DNA of 27,230 nucleotides from JBGTGT01 sp051439375 (GTDB lineage Bacteria > Cyanobacteriota > Cyanobacteriia > Cyanobacteriales > Microcystaceae): NCBI GenBank assembly GCA_051439375.1, contig JBFRWB010000106.1, positions 1-27,230 of the forward strand. Reading direction: 5' to 3'. Each line of letters opens with the position of its first letter. Positions within the stretch are counted from its first letter, which is position 1. The notes under the pieces are model-generated. The model saw only the letters and a program-made list of their open reading frames with translations. It was not told the origin of the DNA and did not search any database. The position numbers and the translations under genes are program-made. Below are positions 16,441-23,636 of the stretch, piece after piece.

Positions 16441-16927
16441 GCCAAATTCGTCTATTTTCAACCCTCTAACCCCCTTTGCAAACAGGGGGTATTCTTTTGA
16501 ACTGTAATAATAAAAAAGGTCTGGAATTATATAGATAAACTATCTTTATGGGCAATTCCTAAATTGCAACTACCAAATATCCGAACCTTCCCTTTTCCAA
16601 GTCAAGCGTCGAAATTCGCTACAATGGCGAAAAGGAATATTAAGGTTGCTTCTTGATTCGAGAGAAATCTTGGCGGCTGTTCTAAAGGGTTAACTCAACT
16701 CAGAGGTGTGATAAAAAATGAGCAACTTGAGCTATTATCAATAGACTATAGCCAAGGGAGATTATCTGTAGAAGTAATACAGGTATCCCACCTGTGACCA
16801 AAGAGAAGCCTGTCCTATAATTATCACAATTGATGACTAAGACTGGCTCATCAGACAATCTATCATCCTTTAAGTTTCCGTATTTTATTTTTGTATAGTA
16901 AAAGCCTTTGCGCTGATTAAAATTACA
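16441..16927. other. Spacer between ado and the PRC-barrel gene
   Basis: A 487-bp spacer with the ado terminator at its left end and a small perfect inverted repeat ACAGGT/ACCTGT at 16779-16795. A minus-strand frame across 16700-16975 reads into the start of the next gene and looks accidental. No RNA gene or clear promoter is recognisable, although the length leaves room for regulatory sequence ahead of the PRC gene. Confidence 0.4.
16469..16498 (+). terminator. Terminator downstream of ado
   Basis: ACCCCC (16469-16474) pairs with GGGGGT (16485-16490) with a 10-nt loop, followed by ATTCTTTT. It lies 28 bp after the ado stop codon. Confidence 0.75.
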
Positions 16928-17881
16928 ATGACAACTGACAACATTCGCCTTCGTAACGAGTTCATCAACACCCAAGTCATTACCCGAAACACGGGCAAAA
17001 AATTAGGAGTCGTTAAAGAAATCTTAGTTGATGTTGACCAAAGAGAAGTCGTGGCCTTTGGTTTACGAGACAATATGTTAGCTCTCTCAGGAATGTGTCA
17101 ATACCTATATCTAGAAAATGTCAGTCAAACAGGAGATGTCATTCTGGTTGAAGATGAGGATGTCATAGAAAGCGTAGAAGTTGATTTATTCAGTCCCCTC
17201 GTTAACTGTGAGGTGATTACCGAAGCAGGTGAACCGTTAGGACGGGTACGAGATTTCCAATTCGATAGCGCAAATGGTAAAGTCATCTCCATTGTCATTG
17301 CGTCCTTTGGTCTTCCCCAAATTCCTGAACAGCTTCTCAGCACTTACGAATTGTCCATCGAAGAAGTAGTTAGCAGCGGCCCAAATCGTTTAATTGTCTT
17401 TGAAGGGGCCGAAGAACGACTCTCTCAAGTCTCAGTAGGTGTCTTAGAACGTCTGGGAATTGGACGGCCACCTTGGGAAAAAGACGCAGAGGATATGTAT
17501 TATCCCCCCACTGCTAAACCAGAAAATCAATTAGGGACAGGAATTCCAGTTCGGACTCCAGTTCGTACTCGACAACCAGAACCCGTATTAGAAGAACGCT
17601 GGACAGAGGATGAGTGGGAACAACCTGCACCTCGTCGTGCGGAAGCCATGCGTTATGATGACTACGAAGAGGAGGATAATTGGGGAGAAAGTCGCCAAGA
17701 AAAACCCGTTAACTACGAACCTCAACCCTATGCTCCGCCTAAACCCCAACCCGTTTACAGTGAACAGGAGGATATGTGGGATGATGATGTGCAACCTGAA
17801 CCTTATAATCCCCCACGGGTTAATATTCCAGAGAAACAAAAAGAAAAATCCCCTGAATATTATGGAGAAGAAGCGGGTTAA
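16928..17881 (+). CDS. Double PRC-barrel protein with acidic, proline-rich tail
   Basis: A 317-residue protein with two PRC-barrel domains in tandem, about residues 8-85 (start RNEFINTQVITRNTGKKLG) and 90-165 (start SPLVNCEVITEAGEPLG). The PRC fold is found in photosynthetic reaction-centre H subunits and in RimM; here it is a soluble pair of unknown function, common in cyanobacteria. Residues about 180-317 form a disordered, acidic and proline-rich tail with short near-repeats such as TPVRT and PxPY and several Trp-Asp/Glu clusters. The ATG at 16928 opens directly into the first domain. Transcribed alone, with a strong terminator downstream. Confidence 0.85.
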   Translation: MTTDNIRLRNEFINTQVITRNTGKKLGVVKEILVDVDQREVVAFGLRDNMLALSGMCQYLYLENVSQTGDVILVEDEDVIESVEVDLFSPLVNCEVITEAGEPLGRVRDFQFDSANGKVISIVIASFGLPQIPEQLLSTYELSIEEVVSSGPNRLIVFEGAEERLSQVSVGVLERLGIGRPPWEKDAEDMYYPPTAKPENQLGTGIPVRTPVRTRQPEPVLEERWTEDEWEQPAPRRAEAMRYDDYEEEDNWGESRQEKPVNYEPQPYAPPKPQPVYSEQEDMWDDDVQPEPYNPPRVNIPEKQKEKSPEYYGEEAG

Positions 17882-17914
17882 GGTTACTTATTTTTAACCG
17901 TAGAGATTTAGTTT

Positions 17915-17946
17915 AAGCGGTAGATTAATTAGCTTTTCTACCGCTT
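17915..17946. terminator. Strong bidirectional terminator
   Basis: AAGCGGTAGA (17915-17924) pairs perfectly with TCTACCGCTT (17937-17946), flanked by T-rich sequence. It closes the PRC gene and would also stop transcription arriving from the nif side. The remaining spacer to 18177 shows nothing I recognise. Confidence 0.8.
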
Positions 17947-18177
17947 TGTCATGGCATGGAAAGGAAAAAGATATATAGTCGTTTTAAATAAGTTTAAGAC
18001 ATGAGAGTGTGAGTATCTTGCTCACTATATCAACAATAAAGGAGATTGGCATTGTCTCATTCTTATTTGAATTAACTAGAAAATGGGGATGATTAACCGA
18101 TCATTTTGCCCATCATTGAAGGAAGATAAGATAGAATTTCTGAGAACTGCGACAAAAGAACCTGCTAAACTTCCTAA

Positions 18178-18537
18178 TTAGCGATCGCCATAAACCATCC
18201 GTTCATCCACTCGCATTTCAATCGGTTCTTCTTGTTGAGACGGAGAATATACCTTGATTCTAGCACTTTCAGCTAAGGATTCTAACAAATTAGCTAAAGT
18301 ATTCATCGAATTCAAAACCCGCCAATTAATCATCGAATTCGGACAAATAATTACCAATGTCAGCGCATTTCCGTGACTGGTGATATACCATTCACATAAT
18401 GATAGCAATGCTTTAGTTTGAGCATCACACCGTTCATCAAAATAATAAGTGGTTACATCATCCAATTGTTGGCGCAATTCCCTATCAAAAGTATCAACTT
18501 GGGTGGGAGGTAAATCATCCGTGGAAAGATAGTTCAT
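18178..18537 (-). CDS. Hypothetical 119-residue protein at the end of the nif-linked gene run
   Basis: I do not recognise this protein. It is soluble and acidic, with a helical N-terminal half (DTFDRELRQQLDDVTTYYF), a central CEWYITSHGNALTLVIICPN strand region, and a helix NSMNTLANLLESLAESARI. The pattern suggests a small alpha/beta fold. It starts 38 bp after the stop of the double-nitroreductase gene on the same strand and is the last gene before the transcriptional boundary near 17.9-18.2 kb, so it is probably the end of the same operon. A HIP1 site abuts its stop codon. Confidence 0.7.
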   Translation of the reverse strand: MNYLSTDDLPPTQVDTFDRELRQQLDDVTTYYFDERCDAQTKALLSLCEWYITSHGNALTLVIICPNSMINWRVLNSMNTLANLLESLAESARIKVYSPSQQEEPIEMRVDERMVYGDR

Positions 18538-18575
18538 AAGACAATAGATAAAGATAAGTGAACGAGTAAAACGAT

Positions 18576-19877
18576 TTATTGGCCGATAGCAAGGGTATAT
18601 AAAACGCCTTGATTTACCCCTAGTAAAGCTTGGGTTTCATCATCATAATAAGCCCCAATTCCGCTACATTGGAGATTAAGCATTTGACTAATTAAATATA
18701 AACGATGACCAAGCCATCCTGCCCATTGCATCGCCGTTTGATAATTGTTATAATCACCGGTGATAAAGAAGTTAACTGCACTATCTCTAGCTAAAGCCTG
18801 ATTAACACATAAGTATTTACATTTTTCACTAAAGTCTCCTTCTTTAATTAATTTATCTTTAAGATAAATCCCCGATGTTAAACCTTCTACTCGATTGATA
18901 ACATAATAGAGGTTTAAATCTTCTACTGAATGAGTGGGTAAAGATTGTTCTACAAAAGATAAGATTTCCTGCAACTGCGCGTGAGAAATAAACCCTTCTT
19001 TAAATCTTCTCACAGAACGCCGATTCAAAATAGAAGCTTTTAGATGATCTAAATCATAGTCGAAGATATAAGAAGTATTAAAGTCCTTAAAAGAGGATAC
19101 TTGCTCACAACTCGTCTCCTTATATCCCTTTTCAATAAAAGAATTTCCCTCAAAGTAATCAGTCGAACAAACAAACGGAATAGATGAATGCAAGGGTTTA
19201 ACAGCCTTATCTTTAAACTCTCCTGATACCACACAGGCCGTAATAAACTCCTTATTTTCTAACCCTAATACTCGATTTAGAGACAGTTTATCAAATTCAA
19301 ATAAGACTTGGGTTTCTCTTTGATGCACCCATGCTGATGCTTCAATTGCACCAATATGATGACCACTATCTAAACAACAATAACGCAAACTTCTATTTTT
19401 ATATTTCCAACTCGAACGAAAATAAGAACAAGACACCAAAAAGATAACCCCTTTAATCATTCCTTGAGGAAACAGATAAGCTTCTAGTCCATCATCAATC
19501 AACTCATAAATTAAGGTTAACGAATTGGTATCCACCTCTAAATGATAAATTCCATCAATTAACCCTTTTCTTCCCCGTATTTGGACATAAATTTCCGTTG
19601 GGTATAATGCACCTGCTGAGGGAATAACTCTAAGAGAATATTCCCCCTCTCGATACATTTTTTTAAAGGAAATACAACTGGTGAGTTGAACAAAAGAATC
19701 AATCACATTATCCGTTTCCAACGGAAACCGACGATAAAACGCAGGATAATGTTTAAAGACAGCAGGCTGGGTGGATGAATCGACATAATTAGGGTCGATC
19801 ATCACCGATAAATAAGAGTGCTTAGTCGCTTCATGAAATGAATGACCAACTTTAGTCCGTTCAAGGGTTTCTAACAT
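18576..19877 (-). CDS. SagB/ThcOx-like protein with two nitroreductase domains
   Basis: A 433-residue flavoprotein-like protein. The first nitroreductase-type domain (about 35-225) has the SagB signature RVIPSAGALYPTEIYV (83-98) and RYCCLDSGHHIGAIEA (165-180), where FMN contacts are expected. A second nitroreductase-like half starts at ILNRRSVRRF (283-292) and ends with a weakly conserved GIGAYYDDE region. SagB/ThcOx relatives oxidise azolines in peptide natural products, but no YcaO cyclodehydratase, precursor peptide or transporter is here. Its start overlaps the end of the ankyrin gene by 17 bp, a sign of translational coupling. Its place in the nif run suggests a redox role in diazotrophic cells; this is inference. 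Confidence 0.8.
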   Translation of the reverse strand: MLETLERTKVGHSFHEATKHSYLSVMIDPNYVDSSTQPAVFKHYPAFYRRFPLETDNVIDSFVQLTSCISFKKMYREGEYSLRVIPSAGALYPTEIYVQIRGRKGLIDGIYHLEVDTNSLTLIYELIDDGLEAYLFPQGMIKGVIFLVSCSYFRSSWKYKNRSLRYCCLDSGHHIGAIEASAWVHQRETQVLFEFDKLSLNRVLGLENKEFITACVVSGEFKDKAVKPLHSSIPFVCSTDYFEGNSFIEKGYKETSCEQVSSFKDFNTSYIFDYDLDHLKASILNRRSVRRFKEGFISHAQLQEILSFVEQSLPTHSVEDLNLYYVINRVEGLTSGIYLKDKLIKEGDFSEKCKYLCVNQALARDSAVNFFITGDYNNYQTAMQWAGWLGHRLYLISQMLNLQCSGIGAYYDDETQALLGVNQGVLYTLAIGQ

Positions 19878-20325
19878 TTTTTAAAAGTTTCAAAATCTCA
19901 AAAGTGCTGGCAAAATCTGTGGCAGTAAAATCATCTAGATTTTTTAACTTATAATCTGCTCCTAAATTCAATAGTTGCTGTAAAATCTCAAGTTTACCCG
20001 ACGATGAAGCGTACATTAAACAAGTTACCCCATTGCCATTTTGATTGTCAATATTGATATTTGAGTCAACCAAATAAGTAATTAATTCTGTTTGTTTTTT
20101 AACGCAAGCATACCAAAGCGCATTGTTACCATCATCGTTAGTTAGGTTAATATTAGCACCTGCTTCAACTAAAGCCTGAACAATCGGAAGATTGCCTTCT
20201 TTGGTAGCAGTCATAATAGCAGTATCTTGATTATATCCCCGTTGATCTAAATCATCAGGATTATAATTTCTTTCCAGTAACCACTGTTGTAAGAGGGTAT
20301 GGGTTTTGGGTTGAGAAATTAGCAT
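19861..20325 (-). CDS. Ankyrin-repeat protein
   Basis: A 154-residue protein consisting mostly of ankyrin repeats, a protein-binding scaffold. Three repeats are readable: TAIMTATKEGNLPIVQALVEAGANIN, ALWYACVKKQTELITYLVDSNINID and CLMYASSSGKLEILQQLLNLGADYK (positions about 35-130), plus a degenerate cap. The frame can begin with TTG at 20385, but that would start inside a 7-bp palindrome (20377-20393), so the ATG at 20325 is preferred. The 3' end overlaps the SagB-like gene by 17 bp; the two products may act together. No nif protein is known to need an ankyrin partner, so its role is open. Confidence 0.8.
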   Translation of the reverse strand: MLISQPKTHTLLQQWLLERNYNPDDLDQRGYNQDTAIMTATKEGNLPIVQALVEAGANINLTNDDGNNALWYACVKKQTELITYLVDSNINIDNQNGNGVTCLMYASSSGKLEILQQLLNLGADYKLKNLDDFTATDFASTFEILKLLKNVRNP

Positions 20326-20376
20326 AAAGGGTTCAGTCTCTACAATAGGTTGATAAGAAATAGTAACATTAATTAA

Positions 20377-20393
20377 GGTGGGCAAAGCCCACC
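20377..20393. repeat. Palindrome GGTGGGCAAAGCCCACC
   Basis: A perfect 7-bp stem with a 3-nt AAA loop located just downstream of the 84-residue gene and before the ankyrin gene. It is of the GGTGGGC...GCCCACC type, a small palindrome I recall as widespread in cyanobacterial spacers. It may stabilise or partly terminate the upstream message. Confidence 0.6.
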
Positions 20394-20399
20394 CTAGGG

Positions 20400-20654
20400 T
20401 TAGGCGGTTGCTGCTTCAGCCTCAGCTTCGGGATAAAGTCCCAATTGTTTTGCTAATTCCCGGGCTACATGAAAAAGAAATTTAGCGGCATCGGGATTAT
20501 TTTCGTGGGTCATCATTGTTCCCACCTGTACTAAACACTCGACAAATTCTTTATCGATTAAGTCTCGATTAGCATCTAACACTTCAGGTTCTTGTCCATT
20601 GGGACACCGCAAAAGTTGGTCAATAAGGGACATATACTGTTCTTGGCGAGTCAT
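20400..20654 (-). CDS. Small conserved helical protein, 84 residues
   Basis: A short acidic, all-helical protein with the pattern SLIDQLLRCPNGQEPEVLDANRDLID, which I associate with N-terminal segments of cyanobacterial TPR or CHAT-domain proteins; here it stands alone. The C-terminus is alanine/glutamate-rich (YPEAEAEAATA). No function can be inferred from sequence. It follows the helical-repeat gene by 134 bp, a spacer filled with inverted repeats, and precedes the ankyrin gene, so it is likely part of the same run of nif-linked genes. Confidence 0.7.
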   Translation of the reverse strand: MTRQEQYMSLIDQLLRCPNGQEPEVLDANRDLIDKEFVECLVQVGTMMTHENNPDAAKFLFHVARELAKQLGLYPEAEAEAATA

Positions 20655-20681
20655 AAGTCAGTAATTAGTAATGGATTGTAG

Positions 20682-20743
20682 GGGCAGGTAAACGTCGATA
20701 ACTTTATTGTTTTTAAGCAATAATTTATGTACAAAACCTGCCC
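20682..20743. repeat. Inverted repeat with GGGCAGGT/ACCTGCCC arms
   Basis: GGGCAGGT (20682-20689) and ACCTGCCC (20736-20743) are exact complements 46 bp apart. The left arm with its flanks (TTGTAGGGGCAGGT) matches, in reverse complement, a segment in the hemA-ado spacer near 15539-15554, so this is an interspersed repeat. Confidence 0.5.
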
Positions 20744-20750
20744 ATGGTTA

Positions 20751-20792
20751 TTAGGAATCAGTCATTGTCCAAGCTTAACATCTGATTCCTAA
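20751..20792 (-). terminator. Long-armed hairpin overlapping the stop of the helical-repeat gene
   Basis: TTAGGAATCAG (20751-20761) is the exact complement of CTGATTCCTAA (20782-20792), an 11-bp stem with a 20-nt loop. It overlaps the TAG stop codon at 20789-20791. No T-tract follows, so it may attenuate or protect the message rather than terminate it fully. Confidence 0.5.
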
Positions 20793-21277
20793 TCATCCTC
20801 ATCATCTTCAGGATTTGTTAAGACCTCAAAGACGGTTGTAGCGCAGGATTCTCTATTTTTATCGATGGTTTTAACCCGTTCAGTGACACATTTAGCTTGG
20901 TCGAGTTGTCCCATTTTTGCGAATAGATAGCCCGTCGCTGCATAAGCATTTAAATAAAGCCGAATCATCGGTTCTTCTTGACGATTTGTCAAGATAGGTT
21001 GCAAGGAGTCCCAGTCTGTCGGAAGTTGTTCTTGGACTTGGATAATTGACAGTACCTTGTTGGCCATTTCTAGGGCTATATTCGCTTTACTTTTATAGAA
21101 AAAATAGCGATAAGCCCCCACCAAAACGTCCAAATTGTTGTTCGCTTTGTCAATGGCTTGTTTGAGATATTGTTCCGATAATTCGGCATTTTCCCAATGG
21201 TCTGATGCCAAAATCAGAAGGTCTTTAACCTCTGGTGAAACATCGTACCAAGAGAGTTTTTCTTGGGTAACAGTCAT
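20789..21277 (-). CDS. Helical-repeat (TPR-like) protein linked to fdxB
   Basis: A 162-residue soluble, mostly helical protein; consecutive helix pairs such as AELSEQYLKQAIDKANNNLDVLVGAYRYFFY and PMIRLYLNAYAATGYLFAKMGQLDQAKCVTERVK resemble tetratricopeptide repeats. It ends in an acidic tail (NPEDDEDD). The start is 14 bp after the fdxB stop on the same strand, so the two are certainly co-transcribed. I do not recall a tested function. A scaffold role for the ferredoxin or for nitrogenase maturation is possible but inferred only from linkage. Confidence 0.75.
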   Translation of the reverse strand: MTVTQEKLSWYDVSPEVKDLLILASDHWENAELSEQYLKQAIDKANNNLDVLVGAYRYFFYKSKANIALEMANKVLSIIQVQEQLPTDWDSLQPILTNRQEEPMIRLYLNAYAATGYLFAKMGQLDQAKCVTERVKTIDKNRESCATTVFEVLTNPEDDEDD

Positions 21278-21291
21278 GGTGGTTAGGTTTG

Positions 21292-21588
21292 TTAGGTTGC
21301 TAAAGCTTCATGGGTATAGCAATTTTTAGGACAGATGCGAGAACAAGCTTGACAACCAATACATTTAATCTGATTAGCAACGGTCATCACTTGACGCTCA
21401 ATATCATCATCATCCTCATCTTCATCGACGAATTCCCCATCTTCATTGACACCAACTAACTGCAAAACATCACGACCACAGACTTTGAAACAACGTCCAC
21501 AACCGATACATTTACTGATGTCAATATCTTTAACAAATTGAGGAACCCAGTCTAGTTTTCCAAAGGTTAAGCCAGTTAAATTAGCCAT
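21292..21588 (-). CDS. fdxB: Nif-specific ferredoxin III (2x 4Fe-4S)
   Basis: A 98-residue bacterial-type ferredoxin with two cysteine clusters: Cys27, 30, 33, 37 and Cys76, 79, 82, 86. An acidic insert (DEDEDDDD, about 55-62) separates the two halves, and the first cluster ends CGRD instead of the usual CP. The N-terminus GLTFGKLDWVPQFV fits the nif-associated ferredoxin III group (FdxB). These proteins supply low-potential electrons for nitrogenase or for its cofactor assembly. GGAG stands 8 nt before the ATG. Located upstream of the helical-repeat gene and downstream of three unknown genes. Confidence 0.88.
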   Translation of the reverse strand: MANLTGLTFGKLDWVPQFVKDIDISKCIGCGRCFKVCGRDVLQLVGVNEDGEFVDEDEDDDDIERQVMTVANQIKCIGCQACSRICPKNCYTHEALAT

Positions 21589-21744
21589 AGTGTGTTCTCC
21601 ATTTAGGCAAAATAAAAATTCAAGGATTTCGATCAGGAGCGATTAAGCTGGACACAAATTCGTCCACTCTATCGTTCCATAATAAAATTAATAACTATCA
21701 AAAACCGTCATATTAGTTACCAATAGTTAATTCATTTTAGGTTA

Positions 21745-21957
21745 CTATTTATGAGCGATATGAAGTTTACGACAAACAAGGATCATGGGAATAGTTAACA
21801 ACAGTTTAATGGGAAGGCTGACAATGATAAAAAACCAGAGTACAGCAATTAACCCTGCGATCGTTGCAGCAATGCTGTGGACTTCATCTTGATCATAAAA
21901 AATAACCCATCCTGTAATAATTAAAATCACCAATAGGGTAGAACTCATAACTAGCAT
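21745..21957 (-). CDS. Small hydrophobic protein with two membrane helices
   Basis: A 70-residue protein I do not recognise. Two hydrophobic segments (about residues 5-20 and 30-60, the latter perhaps two short helices) are separated by FYDQDEVHS, and the C-terminus is basic. AAGGAG lies 12 nt upstream of the ATG at 21957; ATG at 21948 is an alternative. It is 16 bp downstream of the next gene on the same strand and 156 bp upstream of fdxB, inside the nif gene run. A membrane role is all that can be said. Confidence 0.65.
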   Translation of the reverse strand: MLVMSSTLLVILIITGWVIFYDQDEVHSIAATIAGLIAVLWFFIIVSLPIKLLLTIPMILVCRKLHIAHK

Positions 21958-21973
21958 CTTGCTTCATTTCTCC

Positions 21974-22318
21974 TTAGTAAAAGACTTGCGTAGCTACCCA
22001 ATAAATTTCTAGCCATAAACGAGGATTATCATGTTTTAGCTGTGACATTGGATCTCGAATTAAGCGATCAGCATTAATAATAACGGCATCCATCAATCCC
22101 ATATTCTCGGCAATTTCTCGGTAAGCATCCTGTTGAGCTTTTAGAGTTGCGATCATTTCTTGAGGACAATAAATCCCGAAATAGTAACAGGTTTTATGCA
22201 GTCTTTGAATGTAACATTCAACTACCCTGATATGGCAGTATTGAAGCAGTTTCCCTGCATGGGGATGATAGCTTTTTACCAAACCAATGAATTCTTTGGC
22301 AAGTTGTTCTCGAATCAT
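21974..22318 (-). CDS. Unrecognised 114-residue protein between fdxH and fdxB
   Basis: A soluble, mainly helical protein with several Cys, His and Tyr residues in the block LLQYCHIRVVECYIQRLHKTCYYFGIYCP (about 27-53), where Cys, His, Cys, His, Cys and Cys residues could bind a metal. No family comes to mind. The frame opens with TTG at 22330, but ATG at 22318 is more likely; neither has a clear ribosome site. Its start is within 20 bp of the stop of the preceding gene, so the two are probably translationally coupled. Confidence 0.65.
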   Translation of the reverse strand: MIREQLAKEFIGLVKSYHPHAGKLLQYCHIRVVECYIQRLHKTCYYFGIYCPQEMIATLKAQQDAYREIAENMGLMDAVIINADRLIRDPMSQLKHDNPRLWLEIYWVATQVFY

Positions 22319-22334
22319 AATGGGGTTCAAGGGG

Positions 22335-22703
22335 TTAGACGATTTGCGATAATAGTTCAGCTTTGATGCAAAAAGATTTAACTTTAAGACATTTATTTTT
22401 AAATGTGGTGTAATAATAAAAGTAATCGTTATCTATTAAGCAGCTATTCATATGCACCTGAACCACCTTAACCGGGCAAGTTTCATTAATTTGTGTACAA
22501 AAAACAGGATGTATTTTTCCCGATTCAACGGTTCGATGATTTTTTTGATGTAATAATAAATCTTGATCTAATAAAAATTCACTGTAATCAGCTAAATCGT
22601 CAATTCCTAATAAAGAAAGCCAAATCTCAGCAACCGCCCAAAAGGTCGTTTTAAAGATTAATCGTTGATATTGAAAAGAGGTTAGAAGGGTTAGCTGAAT
22701 CAT
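22335..22703 (-). CDS. Unrecognised 122-residue protein downstream of fdxH
   Basis: A protein of mixed alpha/beta character with aromatic-rich N-terminal half (FQYQRLIFKTTFWAVAEIW) and four cysteines in the C-terminal half (CTQINETC, SCLID, KCLKV, SFC). It matches nothing I know. ATG at 22703 is preferred over a TTG at 22712. It lies just beyond the heptamer-repeat block that separates it from fdxH, and is followed at a 16-bp interval by the next unknown gene. Codon use looks like that of neighbouring genes, so recent transfer is not suggested. Confidence 0.6.
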   Translation of the reverse strand: MIQLTLLTSFQYQRLIFKTTFWAVAEIWLSLLGIDDLADYSEFLLDQDLLLHQKNHRTVESGKIHPVFCTQINETCPVKVVQVHMNSCLIDNDYFYYYTTFKNKCLKVKSFCIKAELLSQIV

Positions 22704-22718
22704 GACTAACAAAGAAAT

Positions 22719-22804
22719 TAGGTGTTAGGTGTTAGGTGTTAGGTTCTAGGTTTTAGGCTTTAGATATTTAAACCTCATACCTCATGCCTCACACCTCACA
22801 CCTT
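22719..22804. repeat. Inverted heptamer repeat block (TAGGTGT / CCTCANN)
   Basis: The left half has six TAGGNNN units (three identical TAGGTGT, then TAGGTTC, TAGGTTT, TAGGCTT); the right half has four CCTCANN units (22773-22800) plus CCTT. The right half is largely the complement of the left, so the block can fold into a long, imperfect hairpin. It lies between fdxH and the next unknown gene. A homologous block in the same orientation is at 26191-26260. Confidence 0.85.
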
Positions 22805-22816
22805 GTTATCTAAGCC

Positions 22817-23131
22817 TTAAACAATATAGGCTTCCTGATGGGTTTTGATGGTGCAATCTGACTTAGGATAAGCCACACAAAGCAACACCCATTTTTTAGC
22901 AAGTTGATCATCATCTAAGAAGGCTTGCTCTTCTTGATCAACTTCTCCTTCAACGATTCGTCCAGCACAGGTAGAACAAGATCCAGCATTACAGGAAACG
23001 GGTAACTCAATGTCCTGTTCGTCGGCTGCTTCCAAGATATATTGATCCTCTGGGACATCAATTACGACATCCATTTCAGGTGGTTTATTTTTTTTCCCTT
23101 TAATTAGTCGAACTTTGTAAGTGGTTGTCAT
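22817..23131 (-). CDS. fdxH: 2Fe-2S ferredoxin, FdxH type (nitrogenase electron donor)
   Basis: A 104-residue plant-type ferredoxin of the heterocyst/nif-associated FdxH group, which donates electrons to nitrogenase reductase (NifH). The cluster ligands are Cys47, Cys52, Cys55 and Cys85 in the pattern CxxxxCxxC...C. FdxH features distinguishing it from PetF are the IVEGEVDQ segment, LDDDQ and the C-terminus CTIKTHQEAYIV. GAGGAG is 7 nt before the ATG. It follows hesB across an 87-bp spacer containing a GC-rich palindrome; the unknown genes to its left follow the heptamer block. Confidence 0.93.
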   Translation of the reverse strand: MTTTYKVRLIKGKKNKPPEMDVVIDVPEDQYILEAADEQDIELPVSCNAGSCSTCAGRIVEGEVDQEEQAFLDDDQLAKKWVLLCVAYPKSDCTIKTHQEAYIV

Positions 23132-23184
23132 GAGAATTCTCCTCTCTAGATACGGAAATTTGTAGCGTTTGTAGTGAATGGGAT

Positions 23185-23203
23185 GGGCGCAAGCCTTGCG
23201 CCC
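23185..23203. repeat. Palindromic repeat GGGCGCAAGCCTTGCGCCC, copy 1
   Basis: A 9-bp perfect stem with a one-base centre, followed by CCTACAT. It is downstream of the hesB stop and upstream of fdxH. A second copy in the opposite orientation is at 26774-26792, with the same TGTAGGG flank. It is probably an interspersed REP-like sequence that also forms a message-stabilising or terminating hairpin. Confidence 0.7.
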
Positions 23204-23218
23204 CTACATACAGATCAA

Positions 23219-23578
23219 CTATGAACAAGGAACAGCTTCAGGGGTACAATCACCAACGGAGAAGGATTTACCACAACCACAACCATCTGTTGCGTTGGGA
23301 TTCTCGAAGGTAAAGCCACTTTGGGTTAAGCTTTCGGCAAAGTCAACCACAACACCATCAATCAAAGGTGCGCTGGTGGGATCAACATAAATTGGCACTC
23401 TGTCCTGTTCAAATACGATATCATCTTCCTTGGGTTCACCGATAATATCCATGATGTACTCATAGCCATTACAGCCACCATCTTTGACACCCACCCGAAC
23501 ACCGGGGCGAGATCCCTCCGTCGTTCTGAGGAATGTACGAATGCGAAAGGCAGCTTTTTCCGTAAGATTAACGGTCAT
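23219..23578 (-). CDS. hesB: HesB/IscA-type Fe-S carrier of the nif cluster
   Basis: A 119-residue A-type iron-sulfur scaffold or carrier. The three conserved cysteines are Cys36 (GGCNGYEY) and the pair Cys100/Cys102 (GCGCGKSF). The nif-linked HesB group has GYEY in place of the GFSY of housekeeping IscA, and this protein follows the nif form. The start is fixed by GGAGG placed 5 nt before the ATG at 23578; the frame's earlier TTG (23590) is part of that ribosome site. It follows hesA by 58 bp and probably hands Fe-S clusters to nitrogenase proteins. Confidence 0.92.
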   Translation of the reverse strand: MTVNLTEKAAFRIRTFLRTTEGSRPGVRVGVKDGGCNGYEYIMDIIGEPKEDDIVFEQDRVPIYVDPTSAPLIDGVVVDFAESLTQSGFTFENPNATDGCGCGKSFSVGDCTPEAVPCS

Positions 23579-23636
23579 GAAATCCTCCAAAGAGTAAGGG
23601 TAAGATGGGCTATACCCATCTAAAATCTAGGTAAAT

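Noticed and set aside
16700..16975. 91-residue minus-strand frame in the ado-PRC spacer
   Set aside because: It runs into the start of the PRC-barrel gene on the other strand, shows no domain and no ribosome site.
17588..17897. Overlapping frames on both strands within the 3' part of the PRC gene
   Set aside because: They arise from the low-complexity proline/acidic tail coding sequence and are shadows of it.
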